This document shows, piece after piece, positions 15,289 to 22,070 of a stretch of DNA of 35,993 nucleotides. A program made the position numbers and the translations under genes. The first letter of the stretch is position 1; every line of letters starts with the position of its first letter. Source of the DNA: Bacillota bacterium (GTDB taxonomy: Bacteria > Bacillota > Clostridia > Christensenellales > Aristaeellaceae); assembly GCA_023409955.1 (NCBI GenBank), contig JAEYQQ010000041.1:1-35993 (forward strand). The letters are read 5' to 3'. Under the pieces are notes generated by a model. The model searched no databases. It was not told the origin of the DNA and was given only the letters and a program-made list of their open reading frames with translations.

Positions 15289-16344
15289 TTATGTCTGGGT
15301 GCTTTCTCTGCGAATCATACGCATGCCACCCCGCAGGGAAACGATGATCGGCACAGCCAAAAGCATACCCGTTATGCCACCGGCCAATCCTCCGGCTGAT
15401 ATAGCCAGAAGAACGGTGACCGGGTGAAGTTTTGTTGCCCCGGACATCAGGTTTGGCGAGATCATTCCACCCTCCAGCTGCTGGACCAGAACTACAACGC
15501 CAATGGCCCATGCAACCCTCCCCCAACCCAGCGGAAGGGAAAAAAGGAAAACCGGAATCGTACCCAGCACCGGGCCGATATAAGGAACCAATTCCAACAG
15601 ACCCATCAAAAGGCCAAGCAACAACCATGCCGGCACGCCGACAATCAGCAGCCCCAGAGCCGTCATCCCGCCAATAACACCGGATATCATCAGTTGTCCT
15701 CGCCAGTAGCCGCTGATTTCCCTGCGCATTTCCCTGGCTACAGCCACAGCCTTGCGTCGGTATCTTAAAGGCACCCACAACGATATGCGCTGCGCCAGTT
15801 CCTCACGGTCCCGAAGAAAATAGAAAGCGAAAACAGGTGCCAGAAACAATTTGGACAAGTTATTCACCCAGCCTGCCGCTCTGTTCATCAAGGATGGCAA
15901 AATACCGCCTGCCATTTCCTGTACCTTGTCAAGCATTACTTTTTGTGTATTGCCATTCACAGGCACACCCTGGCGGGACAGCCACTCCTGCGCCACCTCC
16001 AGCTTACCCCTCATCTGCATCAAAATTCCCGGCAGCATTCCGGCCAATTGCCCTGTCTGCCGCCAAAGAAGCGGTACCAGCAGCAAAATAAATACGGCTG
16101 CGACTCCACCCAATATCAGCATGGAAATAGATGCAGCTACTCCCTTGGATAGTTTTTTTTCCAACCGGCGGCAAATGGGCAGTGCCGCCGCCATAACAAG
16201 TAGGCCAAAGGCAATCTGAACAATTAGCGCCCAAACCACTTTCCATAGAATCAATACAAATAACAAAAGCGCGATGGCCAGCCCTTTGATCAGCTGCTGG
16301 TTCGCGCCGGCAGGTTTGCGCTTTTCACCTTCAAAAGTTGTCAT
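15289..16344 (-). CDS. AI-2E family transporter (UPF0118 permease)
   Basis: A 351-residue integral membrane protein with about eight hydrophobic segments. A large soluble-looking middle section (residues about 90-150) is followed by the conserved C-terminal block with ELVPYIGPVLGTIPVFL and the VLVQQLEGGMISPNLMSG motif typical of the family. Members export autoinducer-2, sodium or small metabolites, or have an unknown role in spore formation (YtvI). The ATG at 16344 is used because GGGGAGA precedes it; the frame to 16386 reads over the promoter area. It follows a terminator at 16428 and probably has its own promoter. Confidence 0.9.
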   Translation of the reverse strand: MTTFEGEKRKPAGANQQLIKGLAIALLLFVLILWKVVWALIVQIAFGLLVMAAALPICRRLEKKLSKGVAASISMLILGGVAAVFILLLVPLLWRQTGQLAGMLPGILMQMRGKLEVAQEWLSRQGVPVNGNTQKVMLDKVQEMAGGILPSLMNRAAGWVNNLSKLFLAPVFAFYFLRDREELAQRISLWVPLRYRRKAVAVAREMRREISGYWRGQLMISGVIGGMTALGLLIVGVPAWLLLGLLMGLLELVPYIGPVLGTIPVFLFSLPLGWGRVAWAIGVVVLVQQLEGGMISPNLMSGATKLHPVTVLLAISAGGLAGGITGMLLAVPIIVSLRGGMRMIRRESTQT

Positions 16345-16394
16345 GATCCATCTCCCCTTATAAAGGGATACTCTAATTATTTTCAAGGTCTTTC

Positions 16395-16400
16395 ATTATA
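16395..16400 (-). promoter_or_regulatory. -10 element for the AI-2E family transporter gene
   Basis: A perfect TATAAT on the minus strand, 50 bases before the start codon at 16344 and just after the terminator at 16428-16457. The -35 region (TTCTCA at 16 bases) is weak. Confidence 0.45.
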
Positions 16401-16427
16401 AAAAAACCAAGGATTTTGAGAAAAGGT

Positions 16428-16457
16428 CTGGAACGGGGATCATCCTCCCCGTTCCAG
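16428..16457 (-). terminator. Intrinsic terminator after the 50-residue membrane protein gene
   Basis: A perfect 12-bp GC-rich stem (16446-16457 with 16428-16439) with a 6-base loop. On the minus strand it is followed by ACCTTTTCTC. It ends the PRC-barrel/small-protein transcript. Confidence 0.75.
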
Positions 16458-16505
16458 TCCTATTTGATAAGGCCCTGCCAGCCGGCAGGCATGTAGTAGA
16501 TTGCT

Positions 16506-16658
16506 TCACCAGTTCCGGGCAGCCCGGCGCAGATTCTCCGCCTCTTTCAAAACAACCTTGCGCCACTTGTTTCCATTGGGCATCATCATCAAACCGGCGC
16601 CTATAGCAAACCCCAGCGCACCTGTAAAAGCCATTTTCCCTATGCTCATTTTTTCCAT
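16506..16658 (-). CDS. Small membrane protein, 50 residues
   Basis: A 50-codon frame that starts inside the end of the PRC-barrel gene (13-bp overlap) and stops before the terminator at 16428. The protein has one hydrophobic segment at about residues 8-26 (a Gly/Ala-rich stretch after MEKMSIGKMAF). A basic tail with KWRKVVLKEAENLRR follows. GGGAG lies 4-5 bases upstream of the ATG. Layout resembles YtxH-like or DUF-type single-pass small proteins, but no specific family is recognised. It presumably works with the upstream PRC-barrel protein at the membrane. The coding call rests on translational overlap, ribosome site, composition and the terminator right after it. Confidence 0.72.
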   Translation of the reverse strand: MEKMSIGKMAFTGALGFAIGAGLMMMPNGNKWRKVVLKEAENLRRAARNW

Positions 16659-17164
16659 TCATCTCCCTTCCTTTTATCCGCTTTGCCTGGCTGCCTATCC
16701 ATGGCGGGTACCAAAACCCAAGGCAGCAATTGATCCTTTTTTCGTGCTTTGGCCCCGCTGTTTTGCGGATGGCGGAGCACAAAGTCACTTGCCAGCCACC
16801 GGCCGTAGAGCAGGTCATCCACTGGACCGTTGGAGATCTCCAAAGCTTCCACCTCCAGCGTATCTGGGTTAATCAGCGCATCTGTAACAGTTCCCAGACG
16901 CAGGCCTGTGGTATCCTGTACGCGACCCAGGCGAAAGGCAGCCTCTTTGGGTGGTTTTTTCAAATCTCCATTAACCAGCACTGAAACTCCACCAATGGTC
17001 TGGATGTGCTCCGAGGACACCCACTTGGCTCCACCCAAACCTTCTCGAACGATTATTCCGTGGAGCTTCTTACCACTTTCTTCTAATACTGCTTGCTCCA
17101 ACAGACCTACCGTTTTTCCGCTTTTGATTACTGGCAAGCCGATCAACCCTTGGATGCCTGTCAC
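16646..17164 (-). CDS. PRC-barrel domain protein
   Basis: A 172-residue protein with two PRC-barrel repeats, at about residues 3-70 (GLIGLPVIKSGKTVGLLEQAV) and 80-150 (LGRVQDTTGLRLGTVTDALI). A Lys/Arg-rich C-terminus follows. PRC-barrel domains occur in the H subunit of photosynthetic reaction centres, in RimM, and in sporulation proteins such as YlmC/YmxH; the two-repeat type is common in clostridia with unknown role. It starts with GTG at 17164, six to seven bases after AAAGGAG. It overlaps the 50-residue membrane protein gene downstream. No signal peptide is visible. Confidence 0.82.
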   Translation of the reverse strand: MTGIQGLIGLPVIKSGKTVGLLEQAVLEESGKKLHGIIVREGLGGAKWVSSEHIQTIGGVSVLVNGDLKKPPKEAAFRLGRVQDTTGLRLGTVTDALINPDTLEVEALEISNGPVDDLLYGRWLASDFVLRHPQNSGAKARKKDQLLPWVLVPAMDRQPGKADKRKGDEWKK

Positions 17165-17469
17165 CCTTACACTCCTTTCGGTTGTTTATAAAAAGCAGGC
17201 GTTACATGCGTATTTTTCCCTGACACGCATCTTGCATGCACAATATTGACGCTGCATAATAATGCCTGTTTTGATATATTGCCGTAAATGGTGAAACTTT
17301 TTCCACATTAGATTAAGACAACTCTTCGGTTTCAATTCCTTCGTATTGCGATTTTTGTCAAATCATGATATATAATTGAGGAAACCATTGGATTTTGGGT
17401 TCTTTTCAGTATAATAATATAGTAAAGAAAAACTGGTATTGCGGGCTTTCGATGAGGGAATGAAAAGCT
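17165..17469. other. Divergent intergenic region between the PRC-barrel and GGDEF-hemerythrin genes
   Basis: About 305 bp without a gene, carrying signals for both sides. Towards the plus strand is the promoter at 17388-17415. Towards the minus strand is a hairpin in which CAGGCGTTA (17196-17204) pairs with 17260-17268 (one G-U pair). It encloses a 6-bp stem (17206-17211 with 17225-17230) and is followed on the minus strand by CTTTTTATA. This is terminator-like and sits in the leader of the PRC-barrel gene. Nothing else is recognised. Confidence 0.5.
17388..17415 (+). promoter_or_regulatory. Promoter of the GGDEF-hemerythrin gene
   Basis: TTGGAT (17388-17393) and a perfect TATAAT (17410-17415) are spaced by 16 bases, with the start codon 55 bases downstream. 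A second candidate with TTGCGA (17346-17351) and TATATA (17369-17374), 17 bases apart, lies upstream. Confidence 0.6.
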
Positions 17470-18972
17470 ATGAAAGAAAATTTGCCTTATGACGACATAG
17501 AGCAGCTGAAATCCCTGCTGGATAAATACCAGCTGCTTGTAGAAAACACAGCGGAATGTATATGGATGTTGGATCTTTCTACAAAGCGGTTTAAATACAT
17601 TAATCCCTCCATCCAGCAGCTCAGAGGTTTTACACAGTCTGAAGCCATGGCAGGATCGCTAGAGGATTCCTTGACGCCGGAATCATTGGAAAAAATGAAG
17701 CAGATATCTGATGCCATTATTAATGCTATATACTCCGGTGATTTCAGTCCGGAATCAACCACGTTTGTAACTGAAATCAAGCAATACTGCAAGGATGGCA
17801 GTATCAAGGACATTGAAATATCCACCAGGGCAATACAGAATCATACAGATCATACCATCTCTGTTTTGGGTGTATCCAGGGATATCAGCCACCGCAAAAG
17901 CCTGGAAAGAAAGCTGAACCAGGAAATCCAAGAAAAGAACTTACTAATCGAAAAGCTCAGCGCCAAAGAACAAGAACTGCTGCAGCTGACCAAAGCGCTG
18001 CAATCAAAAAACGATCTTTTAAGCTCGATCATCAAAACCGATAAAACGACCGGTGCGCACAGCCGGTATTATTTTGACCAACGAGTGCATGAGGAAATTC
18101 GTAAGGCTGGGGATCAAAGCATTCCCTTATCCATGATTTTCTTTGATCTGGATCATTTTAAGGTAATAAATGATAGCTATGGACACGATATCGGGGATGA
18201 GGTTTTAGTCGGGGTCGCATCCATAGCAGAACGATTTATCAGGAACACTGATACACTGGCCCGCTGGGGCGGAGAAGAATTTATGATCCTCATGCCAAAG
18301 ACCCAGTTGGAGGAAGCGGCACGGCTTGCAGAGGAGCTGCGCATCATCATTTCCCAGACCTCCTTTTCCATTGCAGGCAAGGTAACCGCCAGCTTTGGCG
18401 CTGCACAGTGGGCCCCCCCTGAAACATTTGACCGCTGGTTTAAGCGAATTGATTATGCGCTGTATCGCTCCAAAAGCGATGGCCGCAACTGTGTATCCGT
18501 TTGCGGCAGCACAGAAGATATGCCTATTGCCTCCGTACAGCTGGCCTGGCGCAGCGAATGGGAGTGCGGTTATCAATTAATAGACAGCCAGCATAAAACA
18601 CTCCTTTTACTGGCCAATAGGTTGATGGATATGTCACTGACCCAAAAGAGTCAAAGCGATGTCCTTCCGGTGCTTGAAGCCTTGCTGTCACATATTGTGA
18701 AGCATTTTCATGATGAAGAACAGATAATGCAGGAAGTGCAGTATCCCAATTATCCGGAACATGCTGTCATTCATCAGTCTCTTACAGAAAGAGCATTACA
18801 GGTCAAGCAATTGTATCTGAAAGGGGATCTGAAGTCCTCCGCCTTCTTCTCATTTATGCTGGACGAAGTGCTCATGGGCCATTTGCTGGCAGAGGATGTA
18901 AAGTTTTTCCCCTATATGAAGTATAGTAAAATCAAGCCTTATCATTATGATGATTGGATCGGTGCCATATAA
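17470..18972 (+). CDS. Diguanylate cyclase with PAS sensor and C-terminal bacteriohemerythrin domain
   Basis: A 500-residue soluble protein. A PAS domain covers residues about 15-142, ending in VLGVSRDIS. A coiled coil is at about 143-188. A GGDEF domain covers about 190-345 with the active-site GGEEF at 267-271 and the product-inhibition site RNTD at 258-261. A hemerythrin domain fills about 358-485. All di-iron ligands expected for bacteriohemerythrin are present: H375, H412, E416, H431, H435, H471 and D476. It should make c-di-GMP from two GTP, tuned by oxygen, nitric oxide or iron state sensed at the di-iron site; the tuning is inference from similar fused proteins. It is monocistronic and followed by a bidirectional terminator. 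There are no transmembrane segments. Confidence 0.94.
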   Translation: MKENLPYDDIEQLKSLLDKYQLLVENTAECIWMLDLSTKRFKYINPSIQQLRGFTQSEAMAGSLEDSLTPESLEKMKQISDAIINAIYSGDFSPESTTFVTEIKQYCKDGSIKDIEISTRAIQNHTDHTISVLGVSRDISHRKSLERKLNQEIQEKNLLIEKLSAKEQELLQLTKALQSKNDLLSSIIKTDKTTGAHSRYYFDQRVHEEIRKAGDQSIPLSMIFFDLDHFKVINDSYGHDIGDEVLVGVASIAERFIRNTDTLARWGGEEFMILMPKTQLEEAARLAEELRIIISQTSFSIAGKVTASFGAAQWAPPETFDRWFKRIDYALYRSKSDGRNCVSVCGSTEDMPIASVQLAWRSEWECGYQLIDSQHKTLLLLANRLMDMSLTQKSQSDVLPVLEALLSHIVKHFHDEEQIMQEVQYPNYPEHAVIHQSLTERALQVKQLYLKGDLKSSAFFSFMLDEVLMGHLLAEDVKFFPYMKYSKIKPYHYDDWIGAI

Positions 18973-18980
18973 ATTACAAG

Positions 18981-19014
18981 AAAAATACCCACCTTTTATT
19001 AGGTGGGTATTTTT
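18981..19014. terminator. Bidirectional intrinsic terminator
   Basis: AAAAATACCCACCT (18981-18994) pairs with 19001-19014 around a 6-base AT loop, with A-runs on one side and T-runs on the other. It serves both the plus-strand GGDEF-hemerythrin gene and the minus-strand rluD-like gene that ends at 19021. Confidence 0.88.
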
Positions 19015-19020
19015 TACTGC

Positions 19021-19926
19021 CTATACTATTTTCCATTTTTCAAGTGCGGATATAAAAGCCTCTGGCAAAGGGGCCTCAAAGCATAATCTCTCCCCGGATG
19101 TGGGATGGGTAAAAGCCAGTGACCTGGCATGAAGCATTAAACGAGGAGCAACCAGACCATGCCGGAACCCATAAATTACATCCCCAGCCACAGGGTGATG
19201 GATAGAAGCCATATGAACCCGTATTTGATGAGTGCGGCCTGTTATCAAATGAATATCCAGCAGTGAACCGCCTCTGAGCGGCTGCATAAGCGTCCATTTC
19301 GTTATGGCAGGCCTTCCCATGGGGTCAACCGCCATACGCTTGCGGTCTGCTTTGCTGCGGGCAATGGGCGTATTCACTGTACCGGACAGCTCCTTCATTG
19401 CACCTTCCACTACAGTTAGGTAATGCTTTTCCATTTCCCGGTCATGCAGCTGCCGGGAAAGTTCAACATGAGCTGCATCATGTTTGGCAATCAATAAAAG
19501 GCCTGATGTATCTTTGTCCAGACGATGGACAATGCCTGGCCGCATAACCCCGCCGATACCTGAAAGATTTTTCAAATGATGCAAAAGTGCATTGACCAGC
19601 GTTCCATCTTCATTCCCAGCAGCGGGATGCACCACCATACCGCAGGGCTTTTCCACCACAGCCAGATCATCATCTTCATACATAATGTGAAGGGGAATAT
19701 CCTGCGCTGTTATCTGCGCTGGCTTGTCCTCGGGTATAACAAGAATCAAATTGGCTCCCGCTTTGGGCTTTACTCCGGGCTTCTCCTCAACCTGCCCATC
19801 GACACTGGCCCTGCCTTCCCGTATCAGTTGTCCCACCCTGGACCTAGTCAACGAACAAGCAGCGCTCAGCAAAACATCCAGCCGTTCTTGGCCATCCGCA
19901 AGGCAAGTAATCTTTTGTTCTATCAT
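19021..19926 (-). CDS. rluD: RluD-family 23S rRNA pseudouridine synthase
   Basis: A 301-residue enzyme. An N-terminal S4 RNA-binding domain is at about residues 15-60 (RLDVLL, then SRSRVGQLIREGRASVDG-like). The RluA/RluD catalytic domain follows with the active-site aspartate D137 in VHRLDKDTSG, the EKPCGMVVHPA block and the RTHQIRVHMA motif. It isomerises uridines in 23S rRNA or tRNA; Bacillota carry several paralogues and which site this one modifies is not decided. The start ATG at 19926 overlaps the lspA stop in an ATGA arrangement, so the two genes are coupled. The longer frame to 19989 lies inside lspA. Confidence 0.92.
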   Translation of the reverse strand: MIEQKITCLADGQERLDVLLSAACSLTRSRVGQLIREGRASVDGQVEEKPGVKPKAGANLILVIPEDKPAQITAQDIPLHIMYEDDDLAVVEKPCGMVVHPAAGNEDGTLVNALLHHLKNLSGIGGVMRPGIVHRLDKDTSGLLLIAKHDAAHVELSRQLHDREMEKHYLTVVEGAMKELSGTVNTPIARSKADRKRMAVDPMGRPAITKWTLMQPLRGGSLLDIHLITGRTHQIRVHMASIHHPVAGDVIYGFRHGLVAPRLMLHARSLAFTHPTSGERLCFEAPLPEAFISALEKWKIV

Positions 19927-20450
19927 GATGCTTGCGCCTTCTCCTCCCTCTTTTCCCAATCCCCCGGCCGAAACAGCAGGCTGATACACAAAAACACAGC
20001 ACCCAAGCTGATAAAGATATCTGCTACGTTAAATATGGCAAAGCGAACAAACAGCAGGTCAAACATATCCACCACGTAGCCAAAGAGCAGCCTGTCCGCC
20101 AGGTTGCCGGCCATTCCGCCCATTATGGATAATAGAGATAGCTTTGCCCATAGCCCAAGCCTGTATGGCCTTAAGGATATAAAAGCAGCTATGACCGCTG
20201 CAAGGCTTAAAAACACCAGCAACCAACGGCGCCCCGCCAGCATGCCAAATGCCATCCCTGTATTTTCAACATAGACCAAGCGCAGCATATTATTCCATAC
20301 AGTCATCCCGCCCGGCTCAAAAGCAAGTACCTGCTGAGCCCAAACCTTTGTCACACGGTCCAGAACATAAATGCCAACGGGCAGCAAAAACAGCATTCCG
20401 CCCCTCCCACGCTTTTTGCCCATTATATCACGGGCGTATTCCTCTGTCAT
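19923..20450 (-). CDS. lspA: Lipoprotein signal peptidase (signal peptidase II)
   Basis: A 175-residue membrane protease that cleaves signal peptides from diacylglyceryl-modified prolipoproteins. Four hydrophobic segments are visible. The catalytic aspartates are D119 in GNLADR (with N116) and D144 in FNVADIFIS, and the family block VENTGMAFG is at about 61-69. The ATG at 20450 directly follows the TAG of the DUF5665 gene with no strong ribosome site, so coupling is likely; an alternative start is M10 at 20423. The order DUF5665-lspA-rluD is a common clostridial operon. Confidence 0.93.
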   Translation of the reverse strand: MTEEYARDIMGKKRGRGGMLFLLPVGIYVLDRVTKVWAQQVLAFEPGGMTVWNNMLRLVYVENTGMAFGMLAGRRWLLVFLSLAAVIAAFISLRPYRLGLWAKLSLLSIMGGMAGNLADRLLFGYVVDMFDLLFVRFAIFNVADIFISLGAVFLCISLLFRPGDWEKREEKAQAS

Positions 20451-20735
20451 CTACTTCAGATTATCCTGCACCATGGCAACAATCTTGGCCAGAAAGTCAC
20501 CAATAACGGGCAAATTACGAGCCGCAAGATCCTGCAATATCAAAACCAGCACTGCGCCTAAAATCGTAAAGCCTACAGCTGTGCCAAGACCCCTGGCAAC
20601 ACCGCTAATAAAGTGATTAAGCAGCATTCGCTTTTTGTTGTCTATGTATTGGATATACTCAGCCAGCCGAAGACGTTCTGTCGCTTCCATCCATTGGCTG
20701 ATTTTCTCTTTTACATCCGGCGGCCAGTCTTTCAT
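20451..20735 (-). CDS. DUF5665 family small membrane protein
   Basis: A 94-residue protein. A charged N-terminal helix with LRLAEYIQYIDNKKRMLLNHF precedes a transmembrane helix at about residues 48-70 (GLGTAVGFTILGAVLVLIL) and an amphipathic C-terminus (PVIGDFLAKIVAMVQ). This is the DUF5665 pattern; its function is unknown. Start ATG at 20735 follows GGAGAAGG. It is the first gene of the operon with lspA and rluD. Longer frames to 20861 reach into the divergent promoter region and lack a ribosome site. Confidence 0.85.
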   Translation of the reverse strand: MKDWPPDVKEKISQWMEATERLRLAEYIQYIDNKKRMLLNHFISGVARGLGTAVGFTILGAVLVLILQDLAARNLPVIGDFLAKIVAMVQDNLK

Positions 20736-20854
20736 TCCATCCTTCTCCTGCCTGCATCTGCACCTTTTATGCGTTATGCACGCCTGGTGCATATAGGGTA
20801 GTCTTCCCCTTGAACAATTTACCATGCATATATATTCCACCTTATTTCCTATCC

Positions 20855-20883
20855 TTGCCATACAACATGCTTAGGAATATACT
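20855..20883 (+). promoter_or_regulatory. Sigma-A promoter of the zinc-ribbon protein gene
   Basis: TTGCCA (20855-20860) and TATACT (20878-20883) separated by exactly 17 bases. Both boxes and the spacing are identical to those of the HAD hydrolase promoter at 2729. The start codon is 30 bases downstream. Confidence 0.72.
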
Positions 20884-20912
20884 TAAAATACATTAAGGTG
20901 GAGGTGTTATTT

Positions 20913-21359
20913 ATGAAAAGCATCAAGCCAGGCCGCGGGCCTTCCGGCATGGGGCTGATTGGGAGCATCATTGCAGTTGTATTTGGTGTGCTCACGTTAA
21001 TTATTGCACTTAACTTGTCGGGTTCTGTTAATGAATTTTCATCATACGGCATGGGCTTTAGACCTGTAGACACTGCATTTTCGATTATGCCTTTATTCGT
21101 CGTTCTTTTCATTGTAGCAGCCATCGCAGGCGCTATCTACAACTACAGAAACTATAAGGGCAAAGATCGCTACTCCATTGTGGACATTGTAGATTCCAAA
21201 GAAGAAGGTGATCCTGCCGGTATACCGGAATCAGATAACGGAGAGTCTGCTGATCGGTCCAATCCAAACGGCAATTTCTGTACTGACTGCGGTTACAAGC
21301 TGGCACAGTCCTTCAAGTTTTGCCCCGGATGCGGAAGGAACCTGTCGAAAAGTGAATAA
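20913..21359 (+). CDS. Membrane protein with C-terminal zinc ribbon
   Basis: A 148-residue protein. Two transmembrane segments lie at about residues 13-33 and 59-80. A charged linker rich in Asp, Glu, Ser and Asn follows. The last 25 residues form a zinc ribbon with CTDCG and CPGCGRNL (two CxxC knuckles). Such architectures are common and of unknown role in clostridia. Start ATG at 20913 follows GGTGGAGGTG at 7-8 bases. It is probably monocistronic. No clear terminator follows; a long gene-free stretch begins at once. Confidence 0.82.
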   Translation: MKSIKPGRGPSGMGLIGSIIAVVFGVLTLIIALNLSGSVNEFSSYGMGFRPVDTAFSIMPLFVVLFIVAAIAGAIYNYRNYKGKDRYSIVDIVDSKEEGDPAGIPESDNGESADRSNPNGNFCTDCGYKLAQSFKFCPGCGRNLSKSE

Positions 21360-22070
21360 ACGTATAGGAAACAATTAGTCTATCACTGCTGTCGATACAA
21401 AAAATATACAGTAAGCATGGAAAAATAAAGGAAATAGTATTATAATGAGGAATCTATATCTATAGCGGTTCTGGTGCTGTATTCACACGCCAGCTATGTG
21501 TAACATTATCCCTTGGAAAGTTGTGATACAGGTGCATCGGCCGATCACCTTCGCCAAGGCTTGGTAAAGATAGCATTTTGCCAGCCTGGTTGATTGACTC
21601 ACCCACCCTTAATCTTAGGGCAGGATAGACGCAGACCTACTGTTAAGCCAAAAGAGAAGCGAAAAACAATAAGCGTAACTTCATGATTTTTATTAAAAGC
21701 CAGATGATAGACAGCGGTGAATTTCATTAAAAGACACATAACACACTTCACTTAATAGTCCCTATTCTCTGACTTACGATCAGGTTTTAATTGCTAAGTA
21801 ATGTACACCTTTCGGATACAGAATCTAGATCAACTGTTGCGCTTAATGTTTTGACATGCCCCTAAATTTCATGTTGTCTCCCTACGAATGAACGAGTAAG
21901 GCTCCAACCTTCCTGCCAGCAAGCGAAAACATAAGACCAAAGGGTTATCTTATATCAACAACCATGAAACCCAGCGAGCTCGAAGATTGCATTTGCTGTC
22001 ATGCACATTTTAATCAAAGCACGCACTGTGGCGTGCCAGTTTGTTATATGCTGCAACTGGAGTGATTTCT
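21360..22070. other. 711-bp gene-free region before the GGDEF-HD-GYP gene
   Basis: No convincing open frame exists on either strand. The sequence is not low complexity and has mixed base composition. Visible structures: CCCTTAATCTTAGGG near 21605-21620, a GGTG/CACC stem around ATCGGCCGAT (21531-21549), an ATAAGA/TCTTAT stem near 21930-21955, and the two hairpins next to the downstream start. A TATAAT at 21441-21446 lacks a good -35. Known motifs of the c-di-GMP-I riboswitch, tmRNA, RNase P, SRP and T-box were looked for by eye and not found. It may hold a structured RNA or decayed sequence. Confidence 0.5.
22019..22060 (+). other. Twin hairpins just before the start of the GGDEF-HD-GYP gene
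   Basis: GCACGC-N6-GCGTGC (22019-22036) is followed by CCAGTT-N13-AACTGG (22036-22060). The second stem ends in the GG of the GGAG ribosome site, and the start codon is at 22071. They could control access of ribosomes to the start. No riboswitch class is recognised. Confidence 0.5.

Noticed and set aside
21360..22070. Possible c-di-GMP riboswitch before the GGDEF-HD-GYP gene
   Set aside because: The conserved GEMM core and tetraloop-receptor sequences could not be found; the resemblance of ACGCAGACCTAC to part of the motif is too weak.
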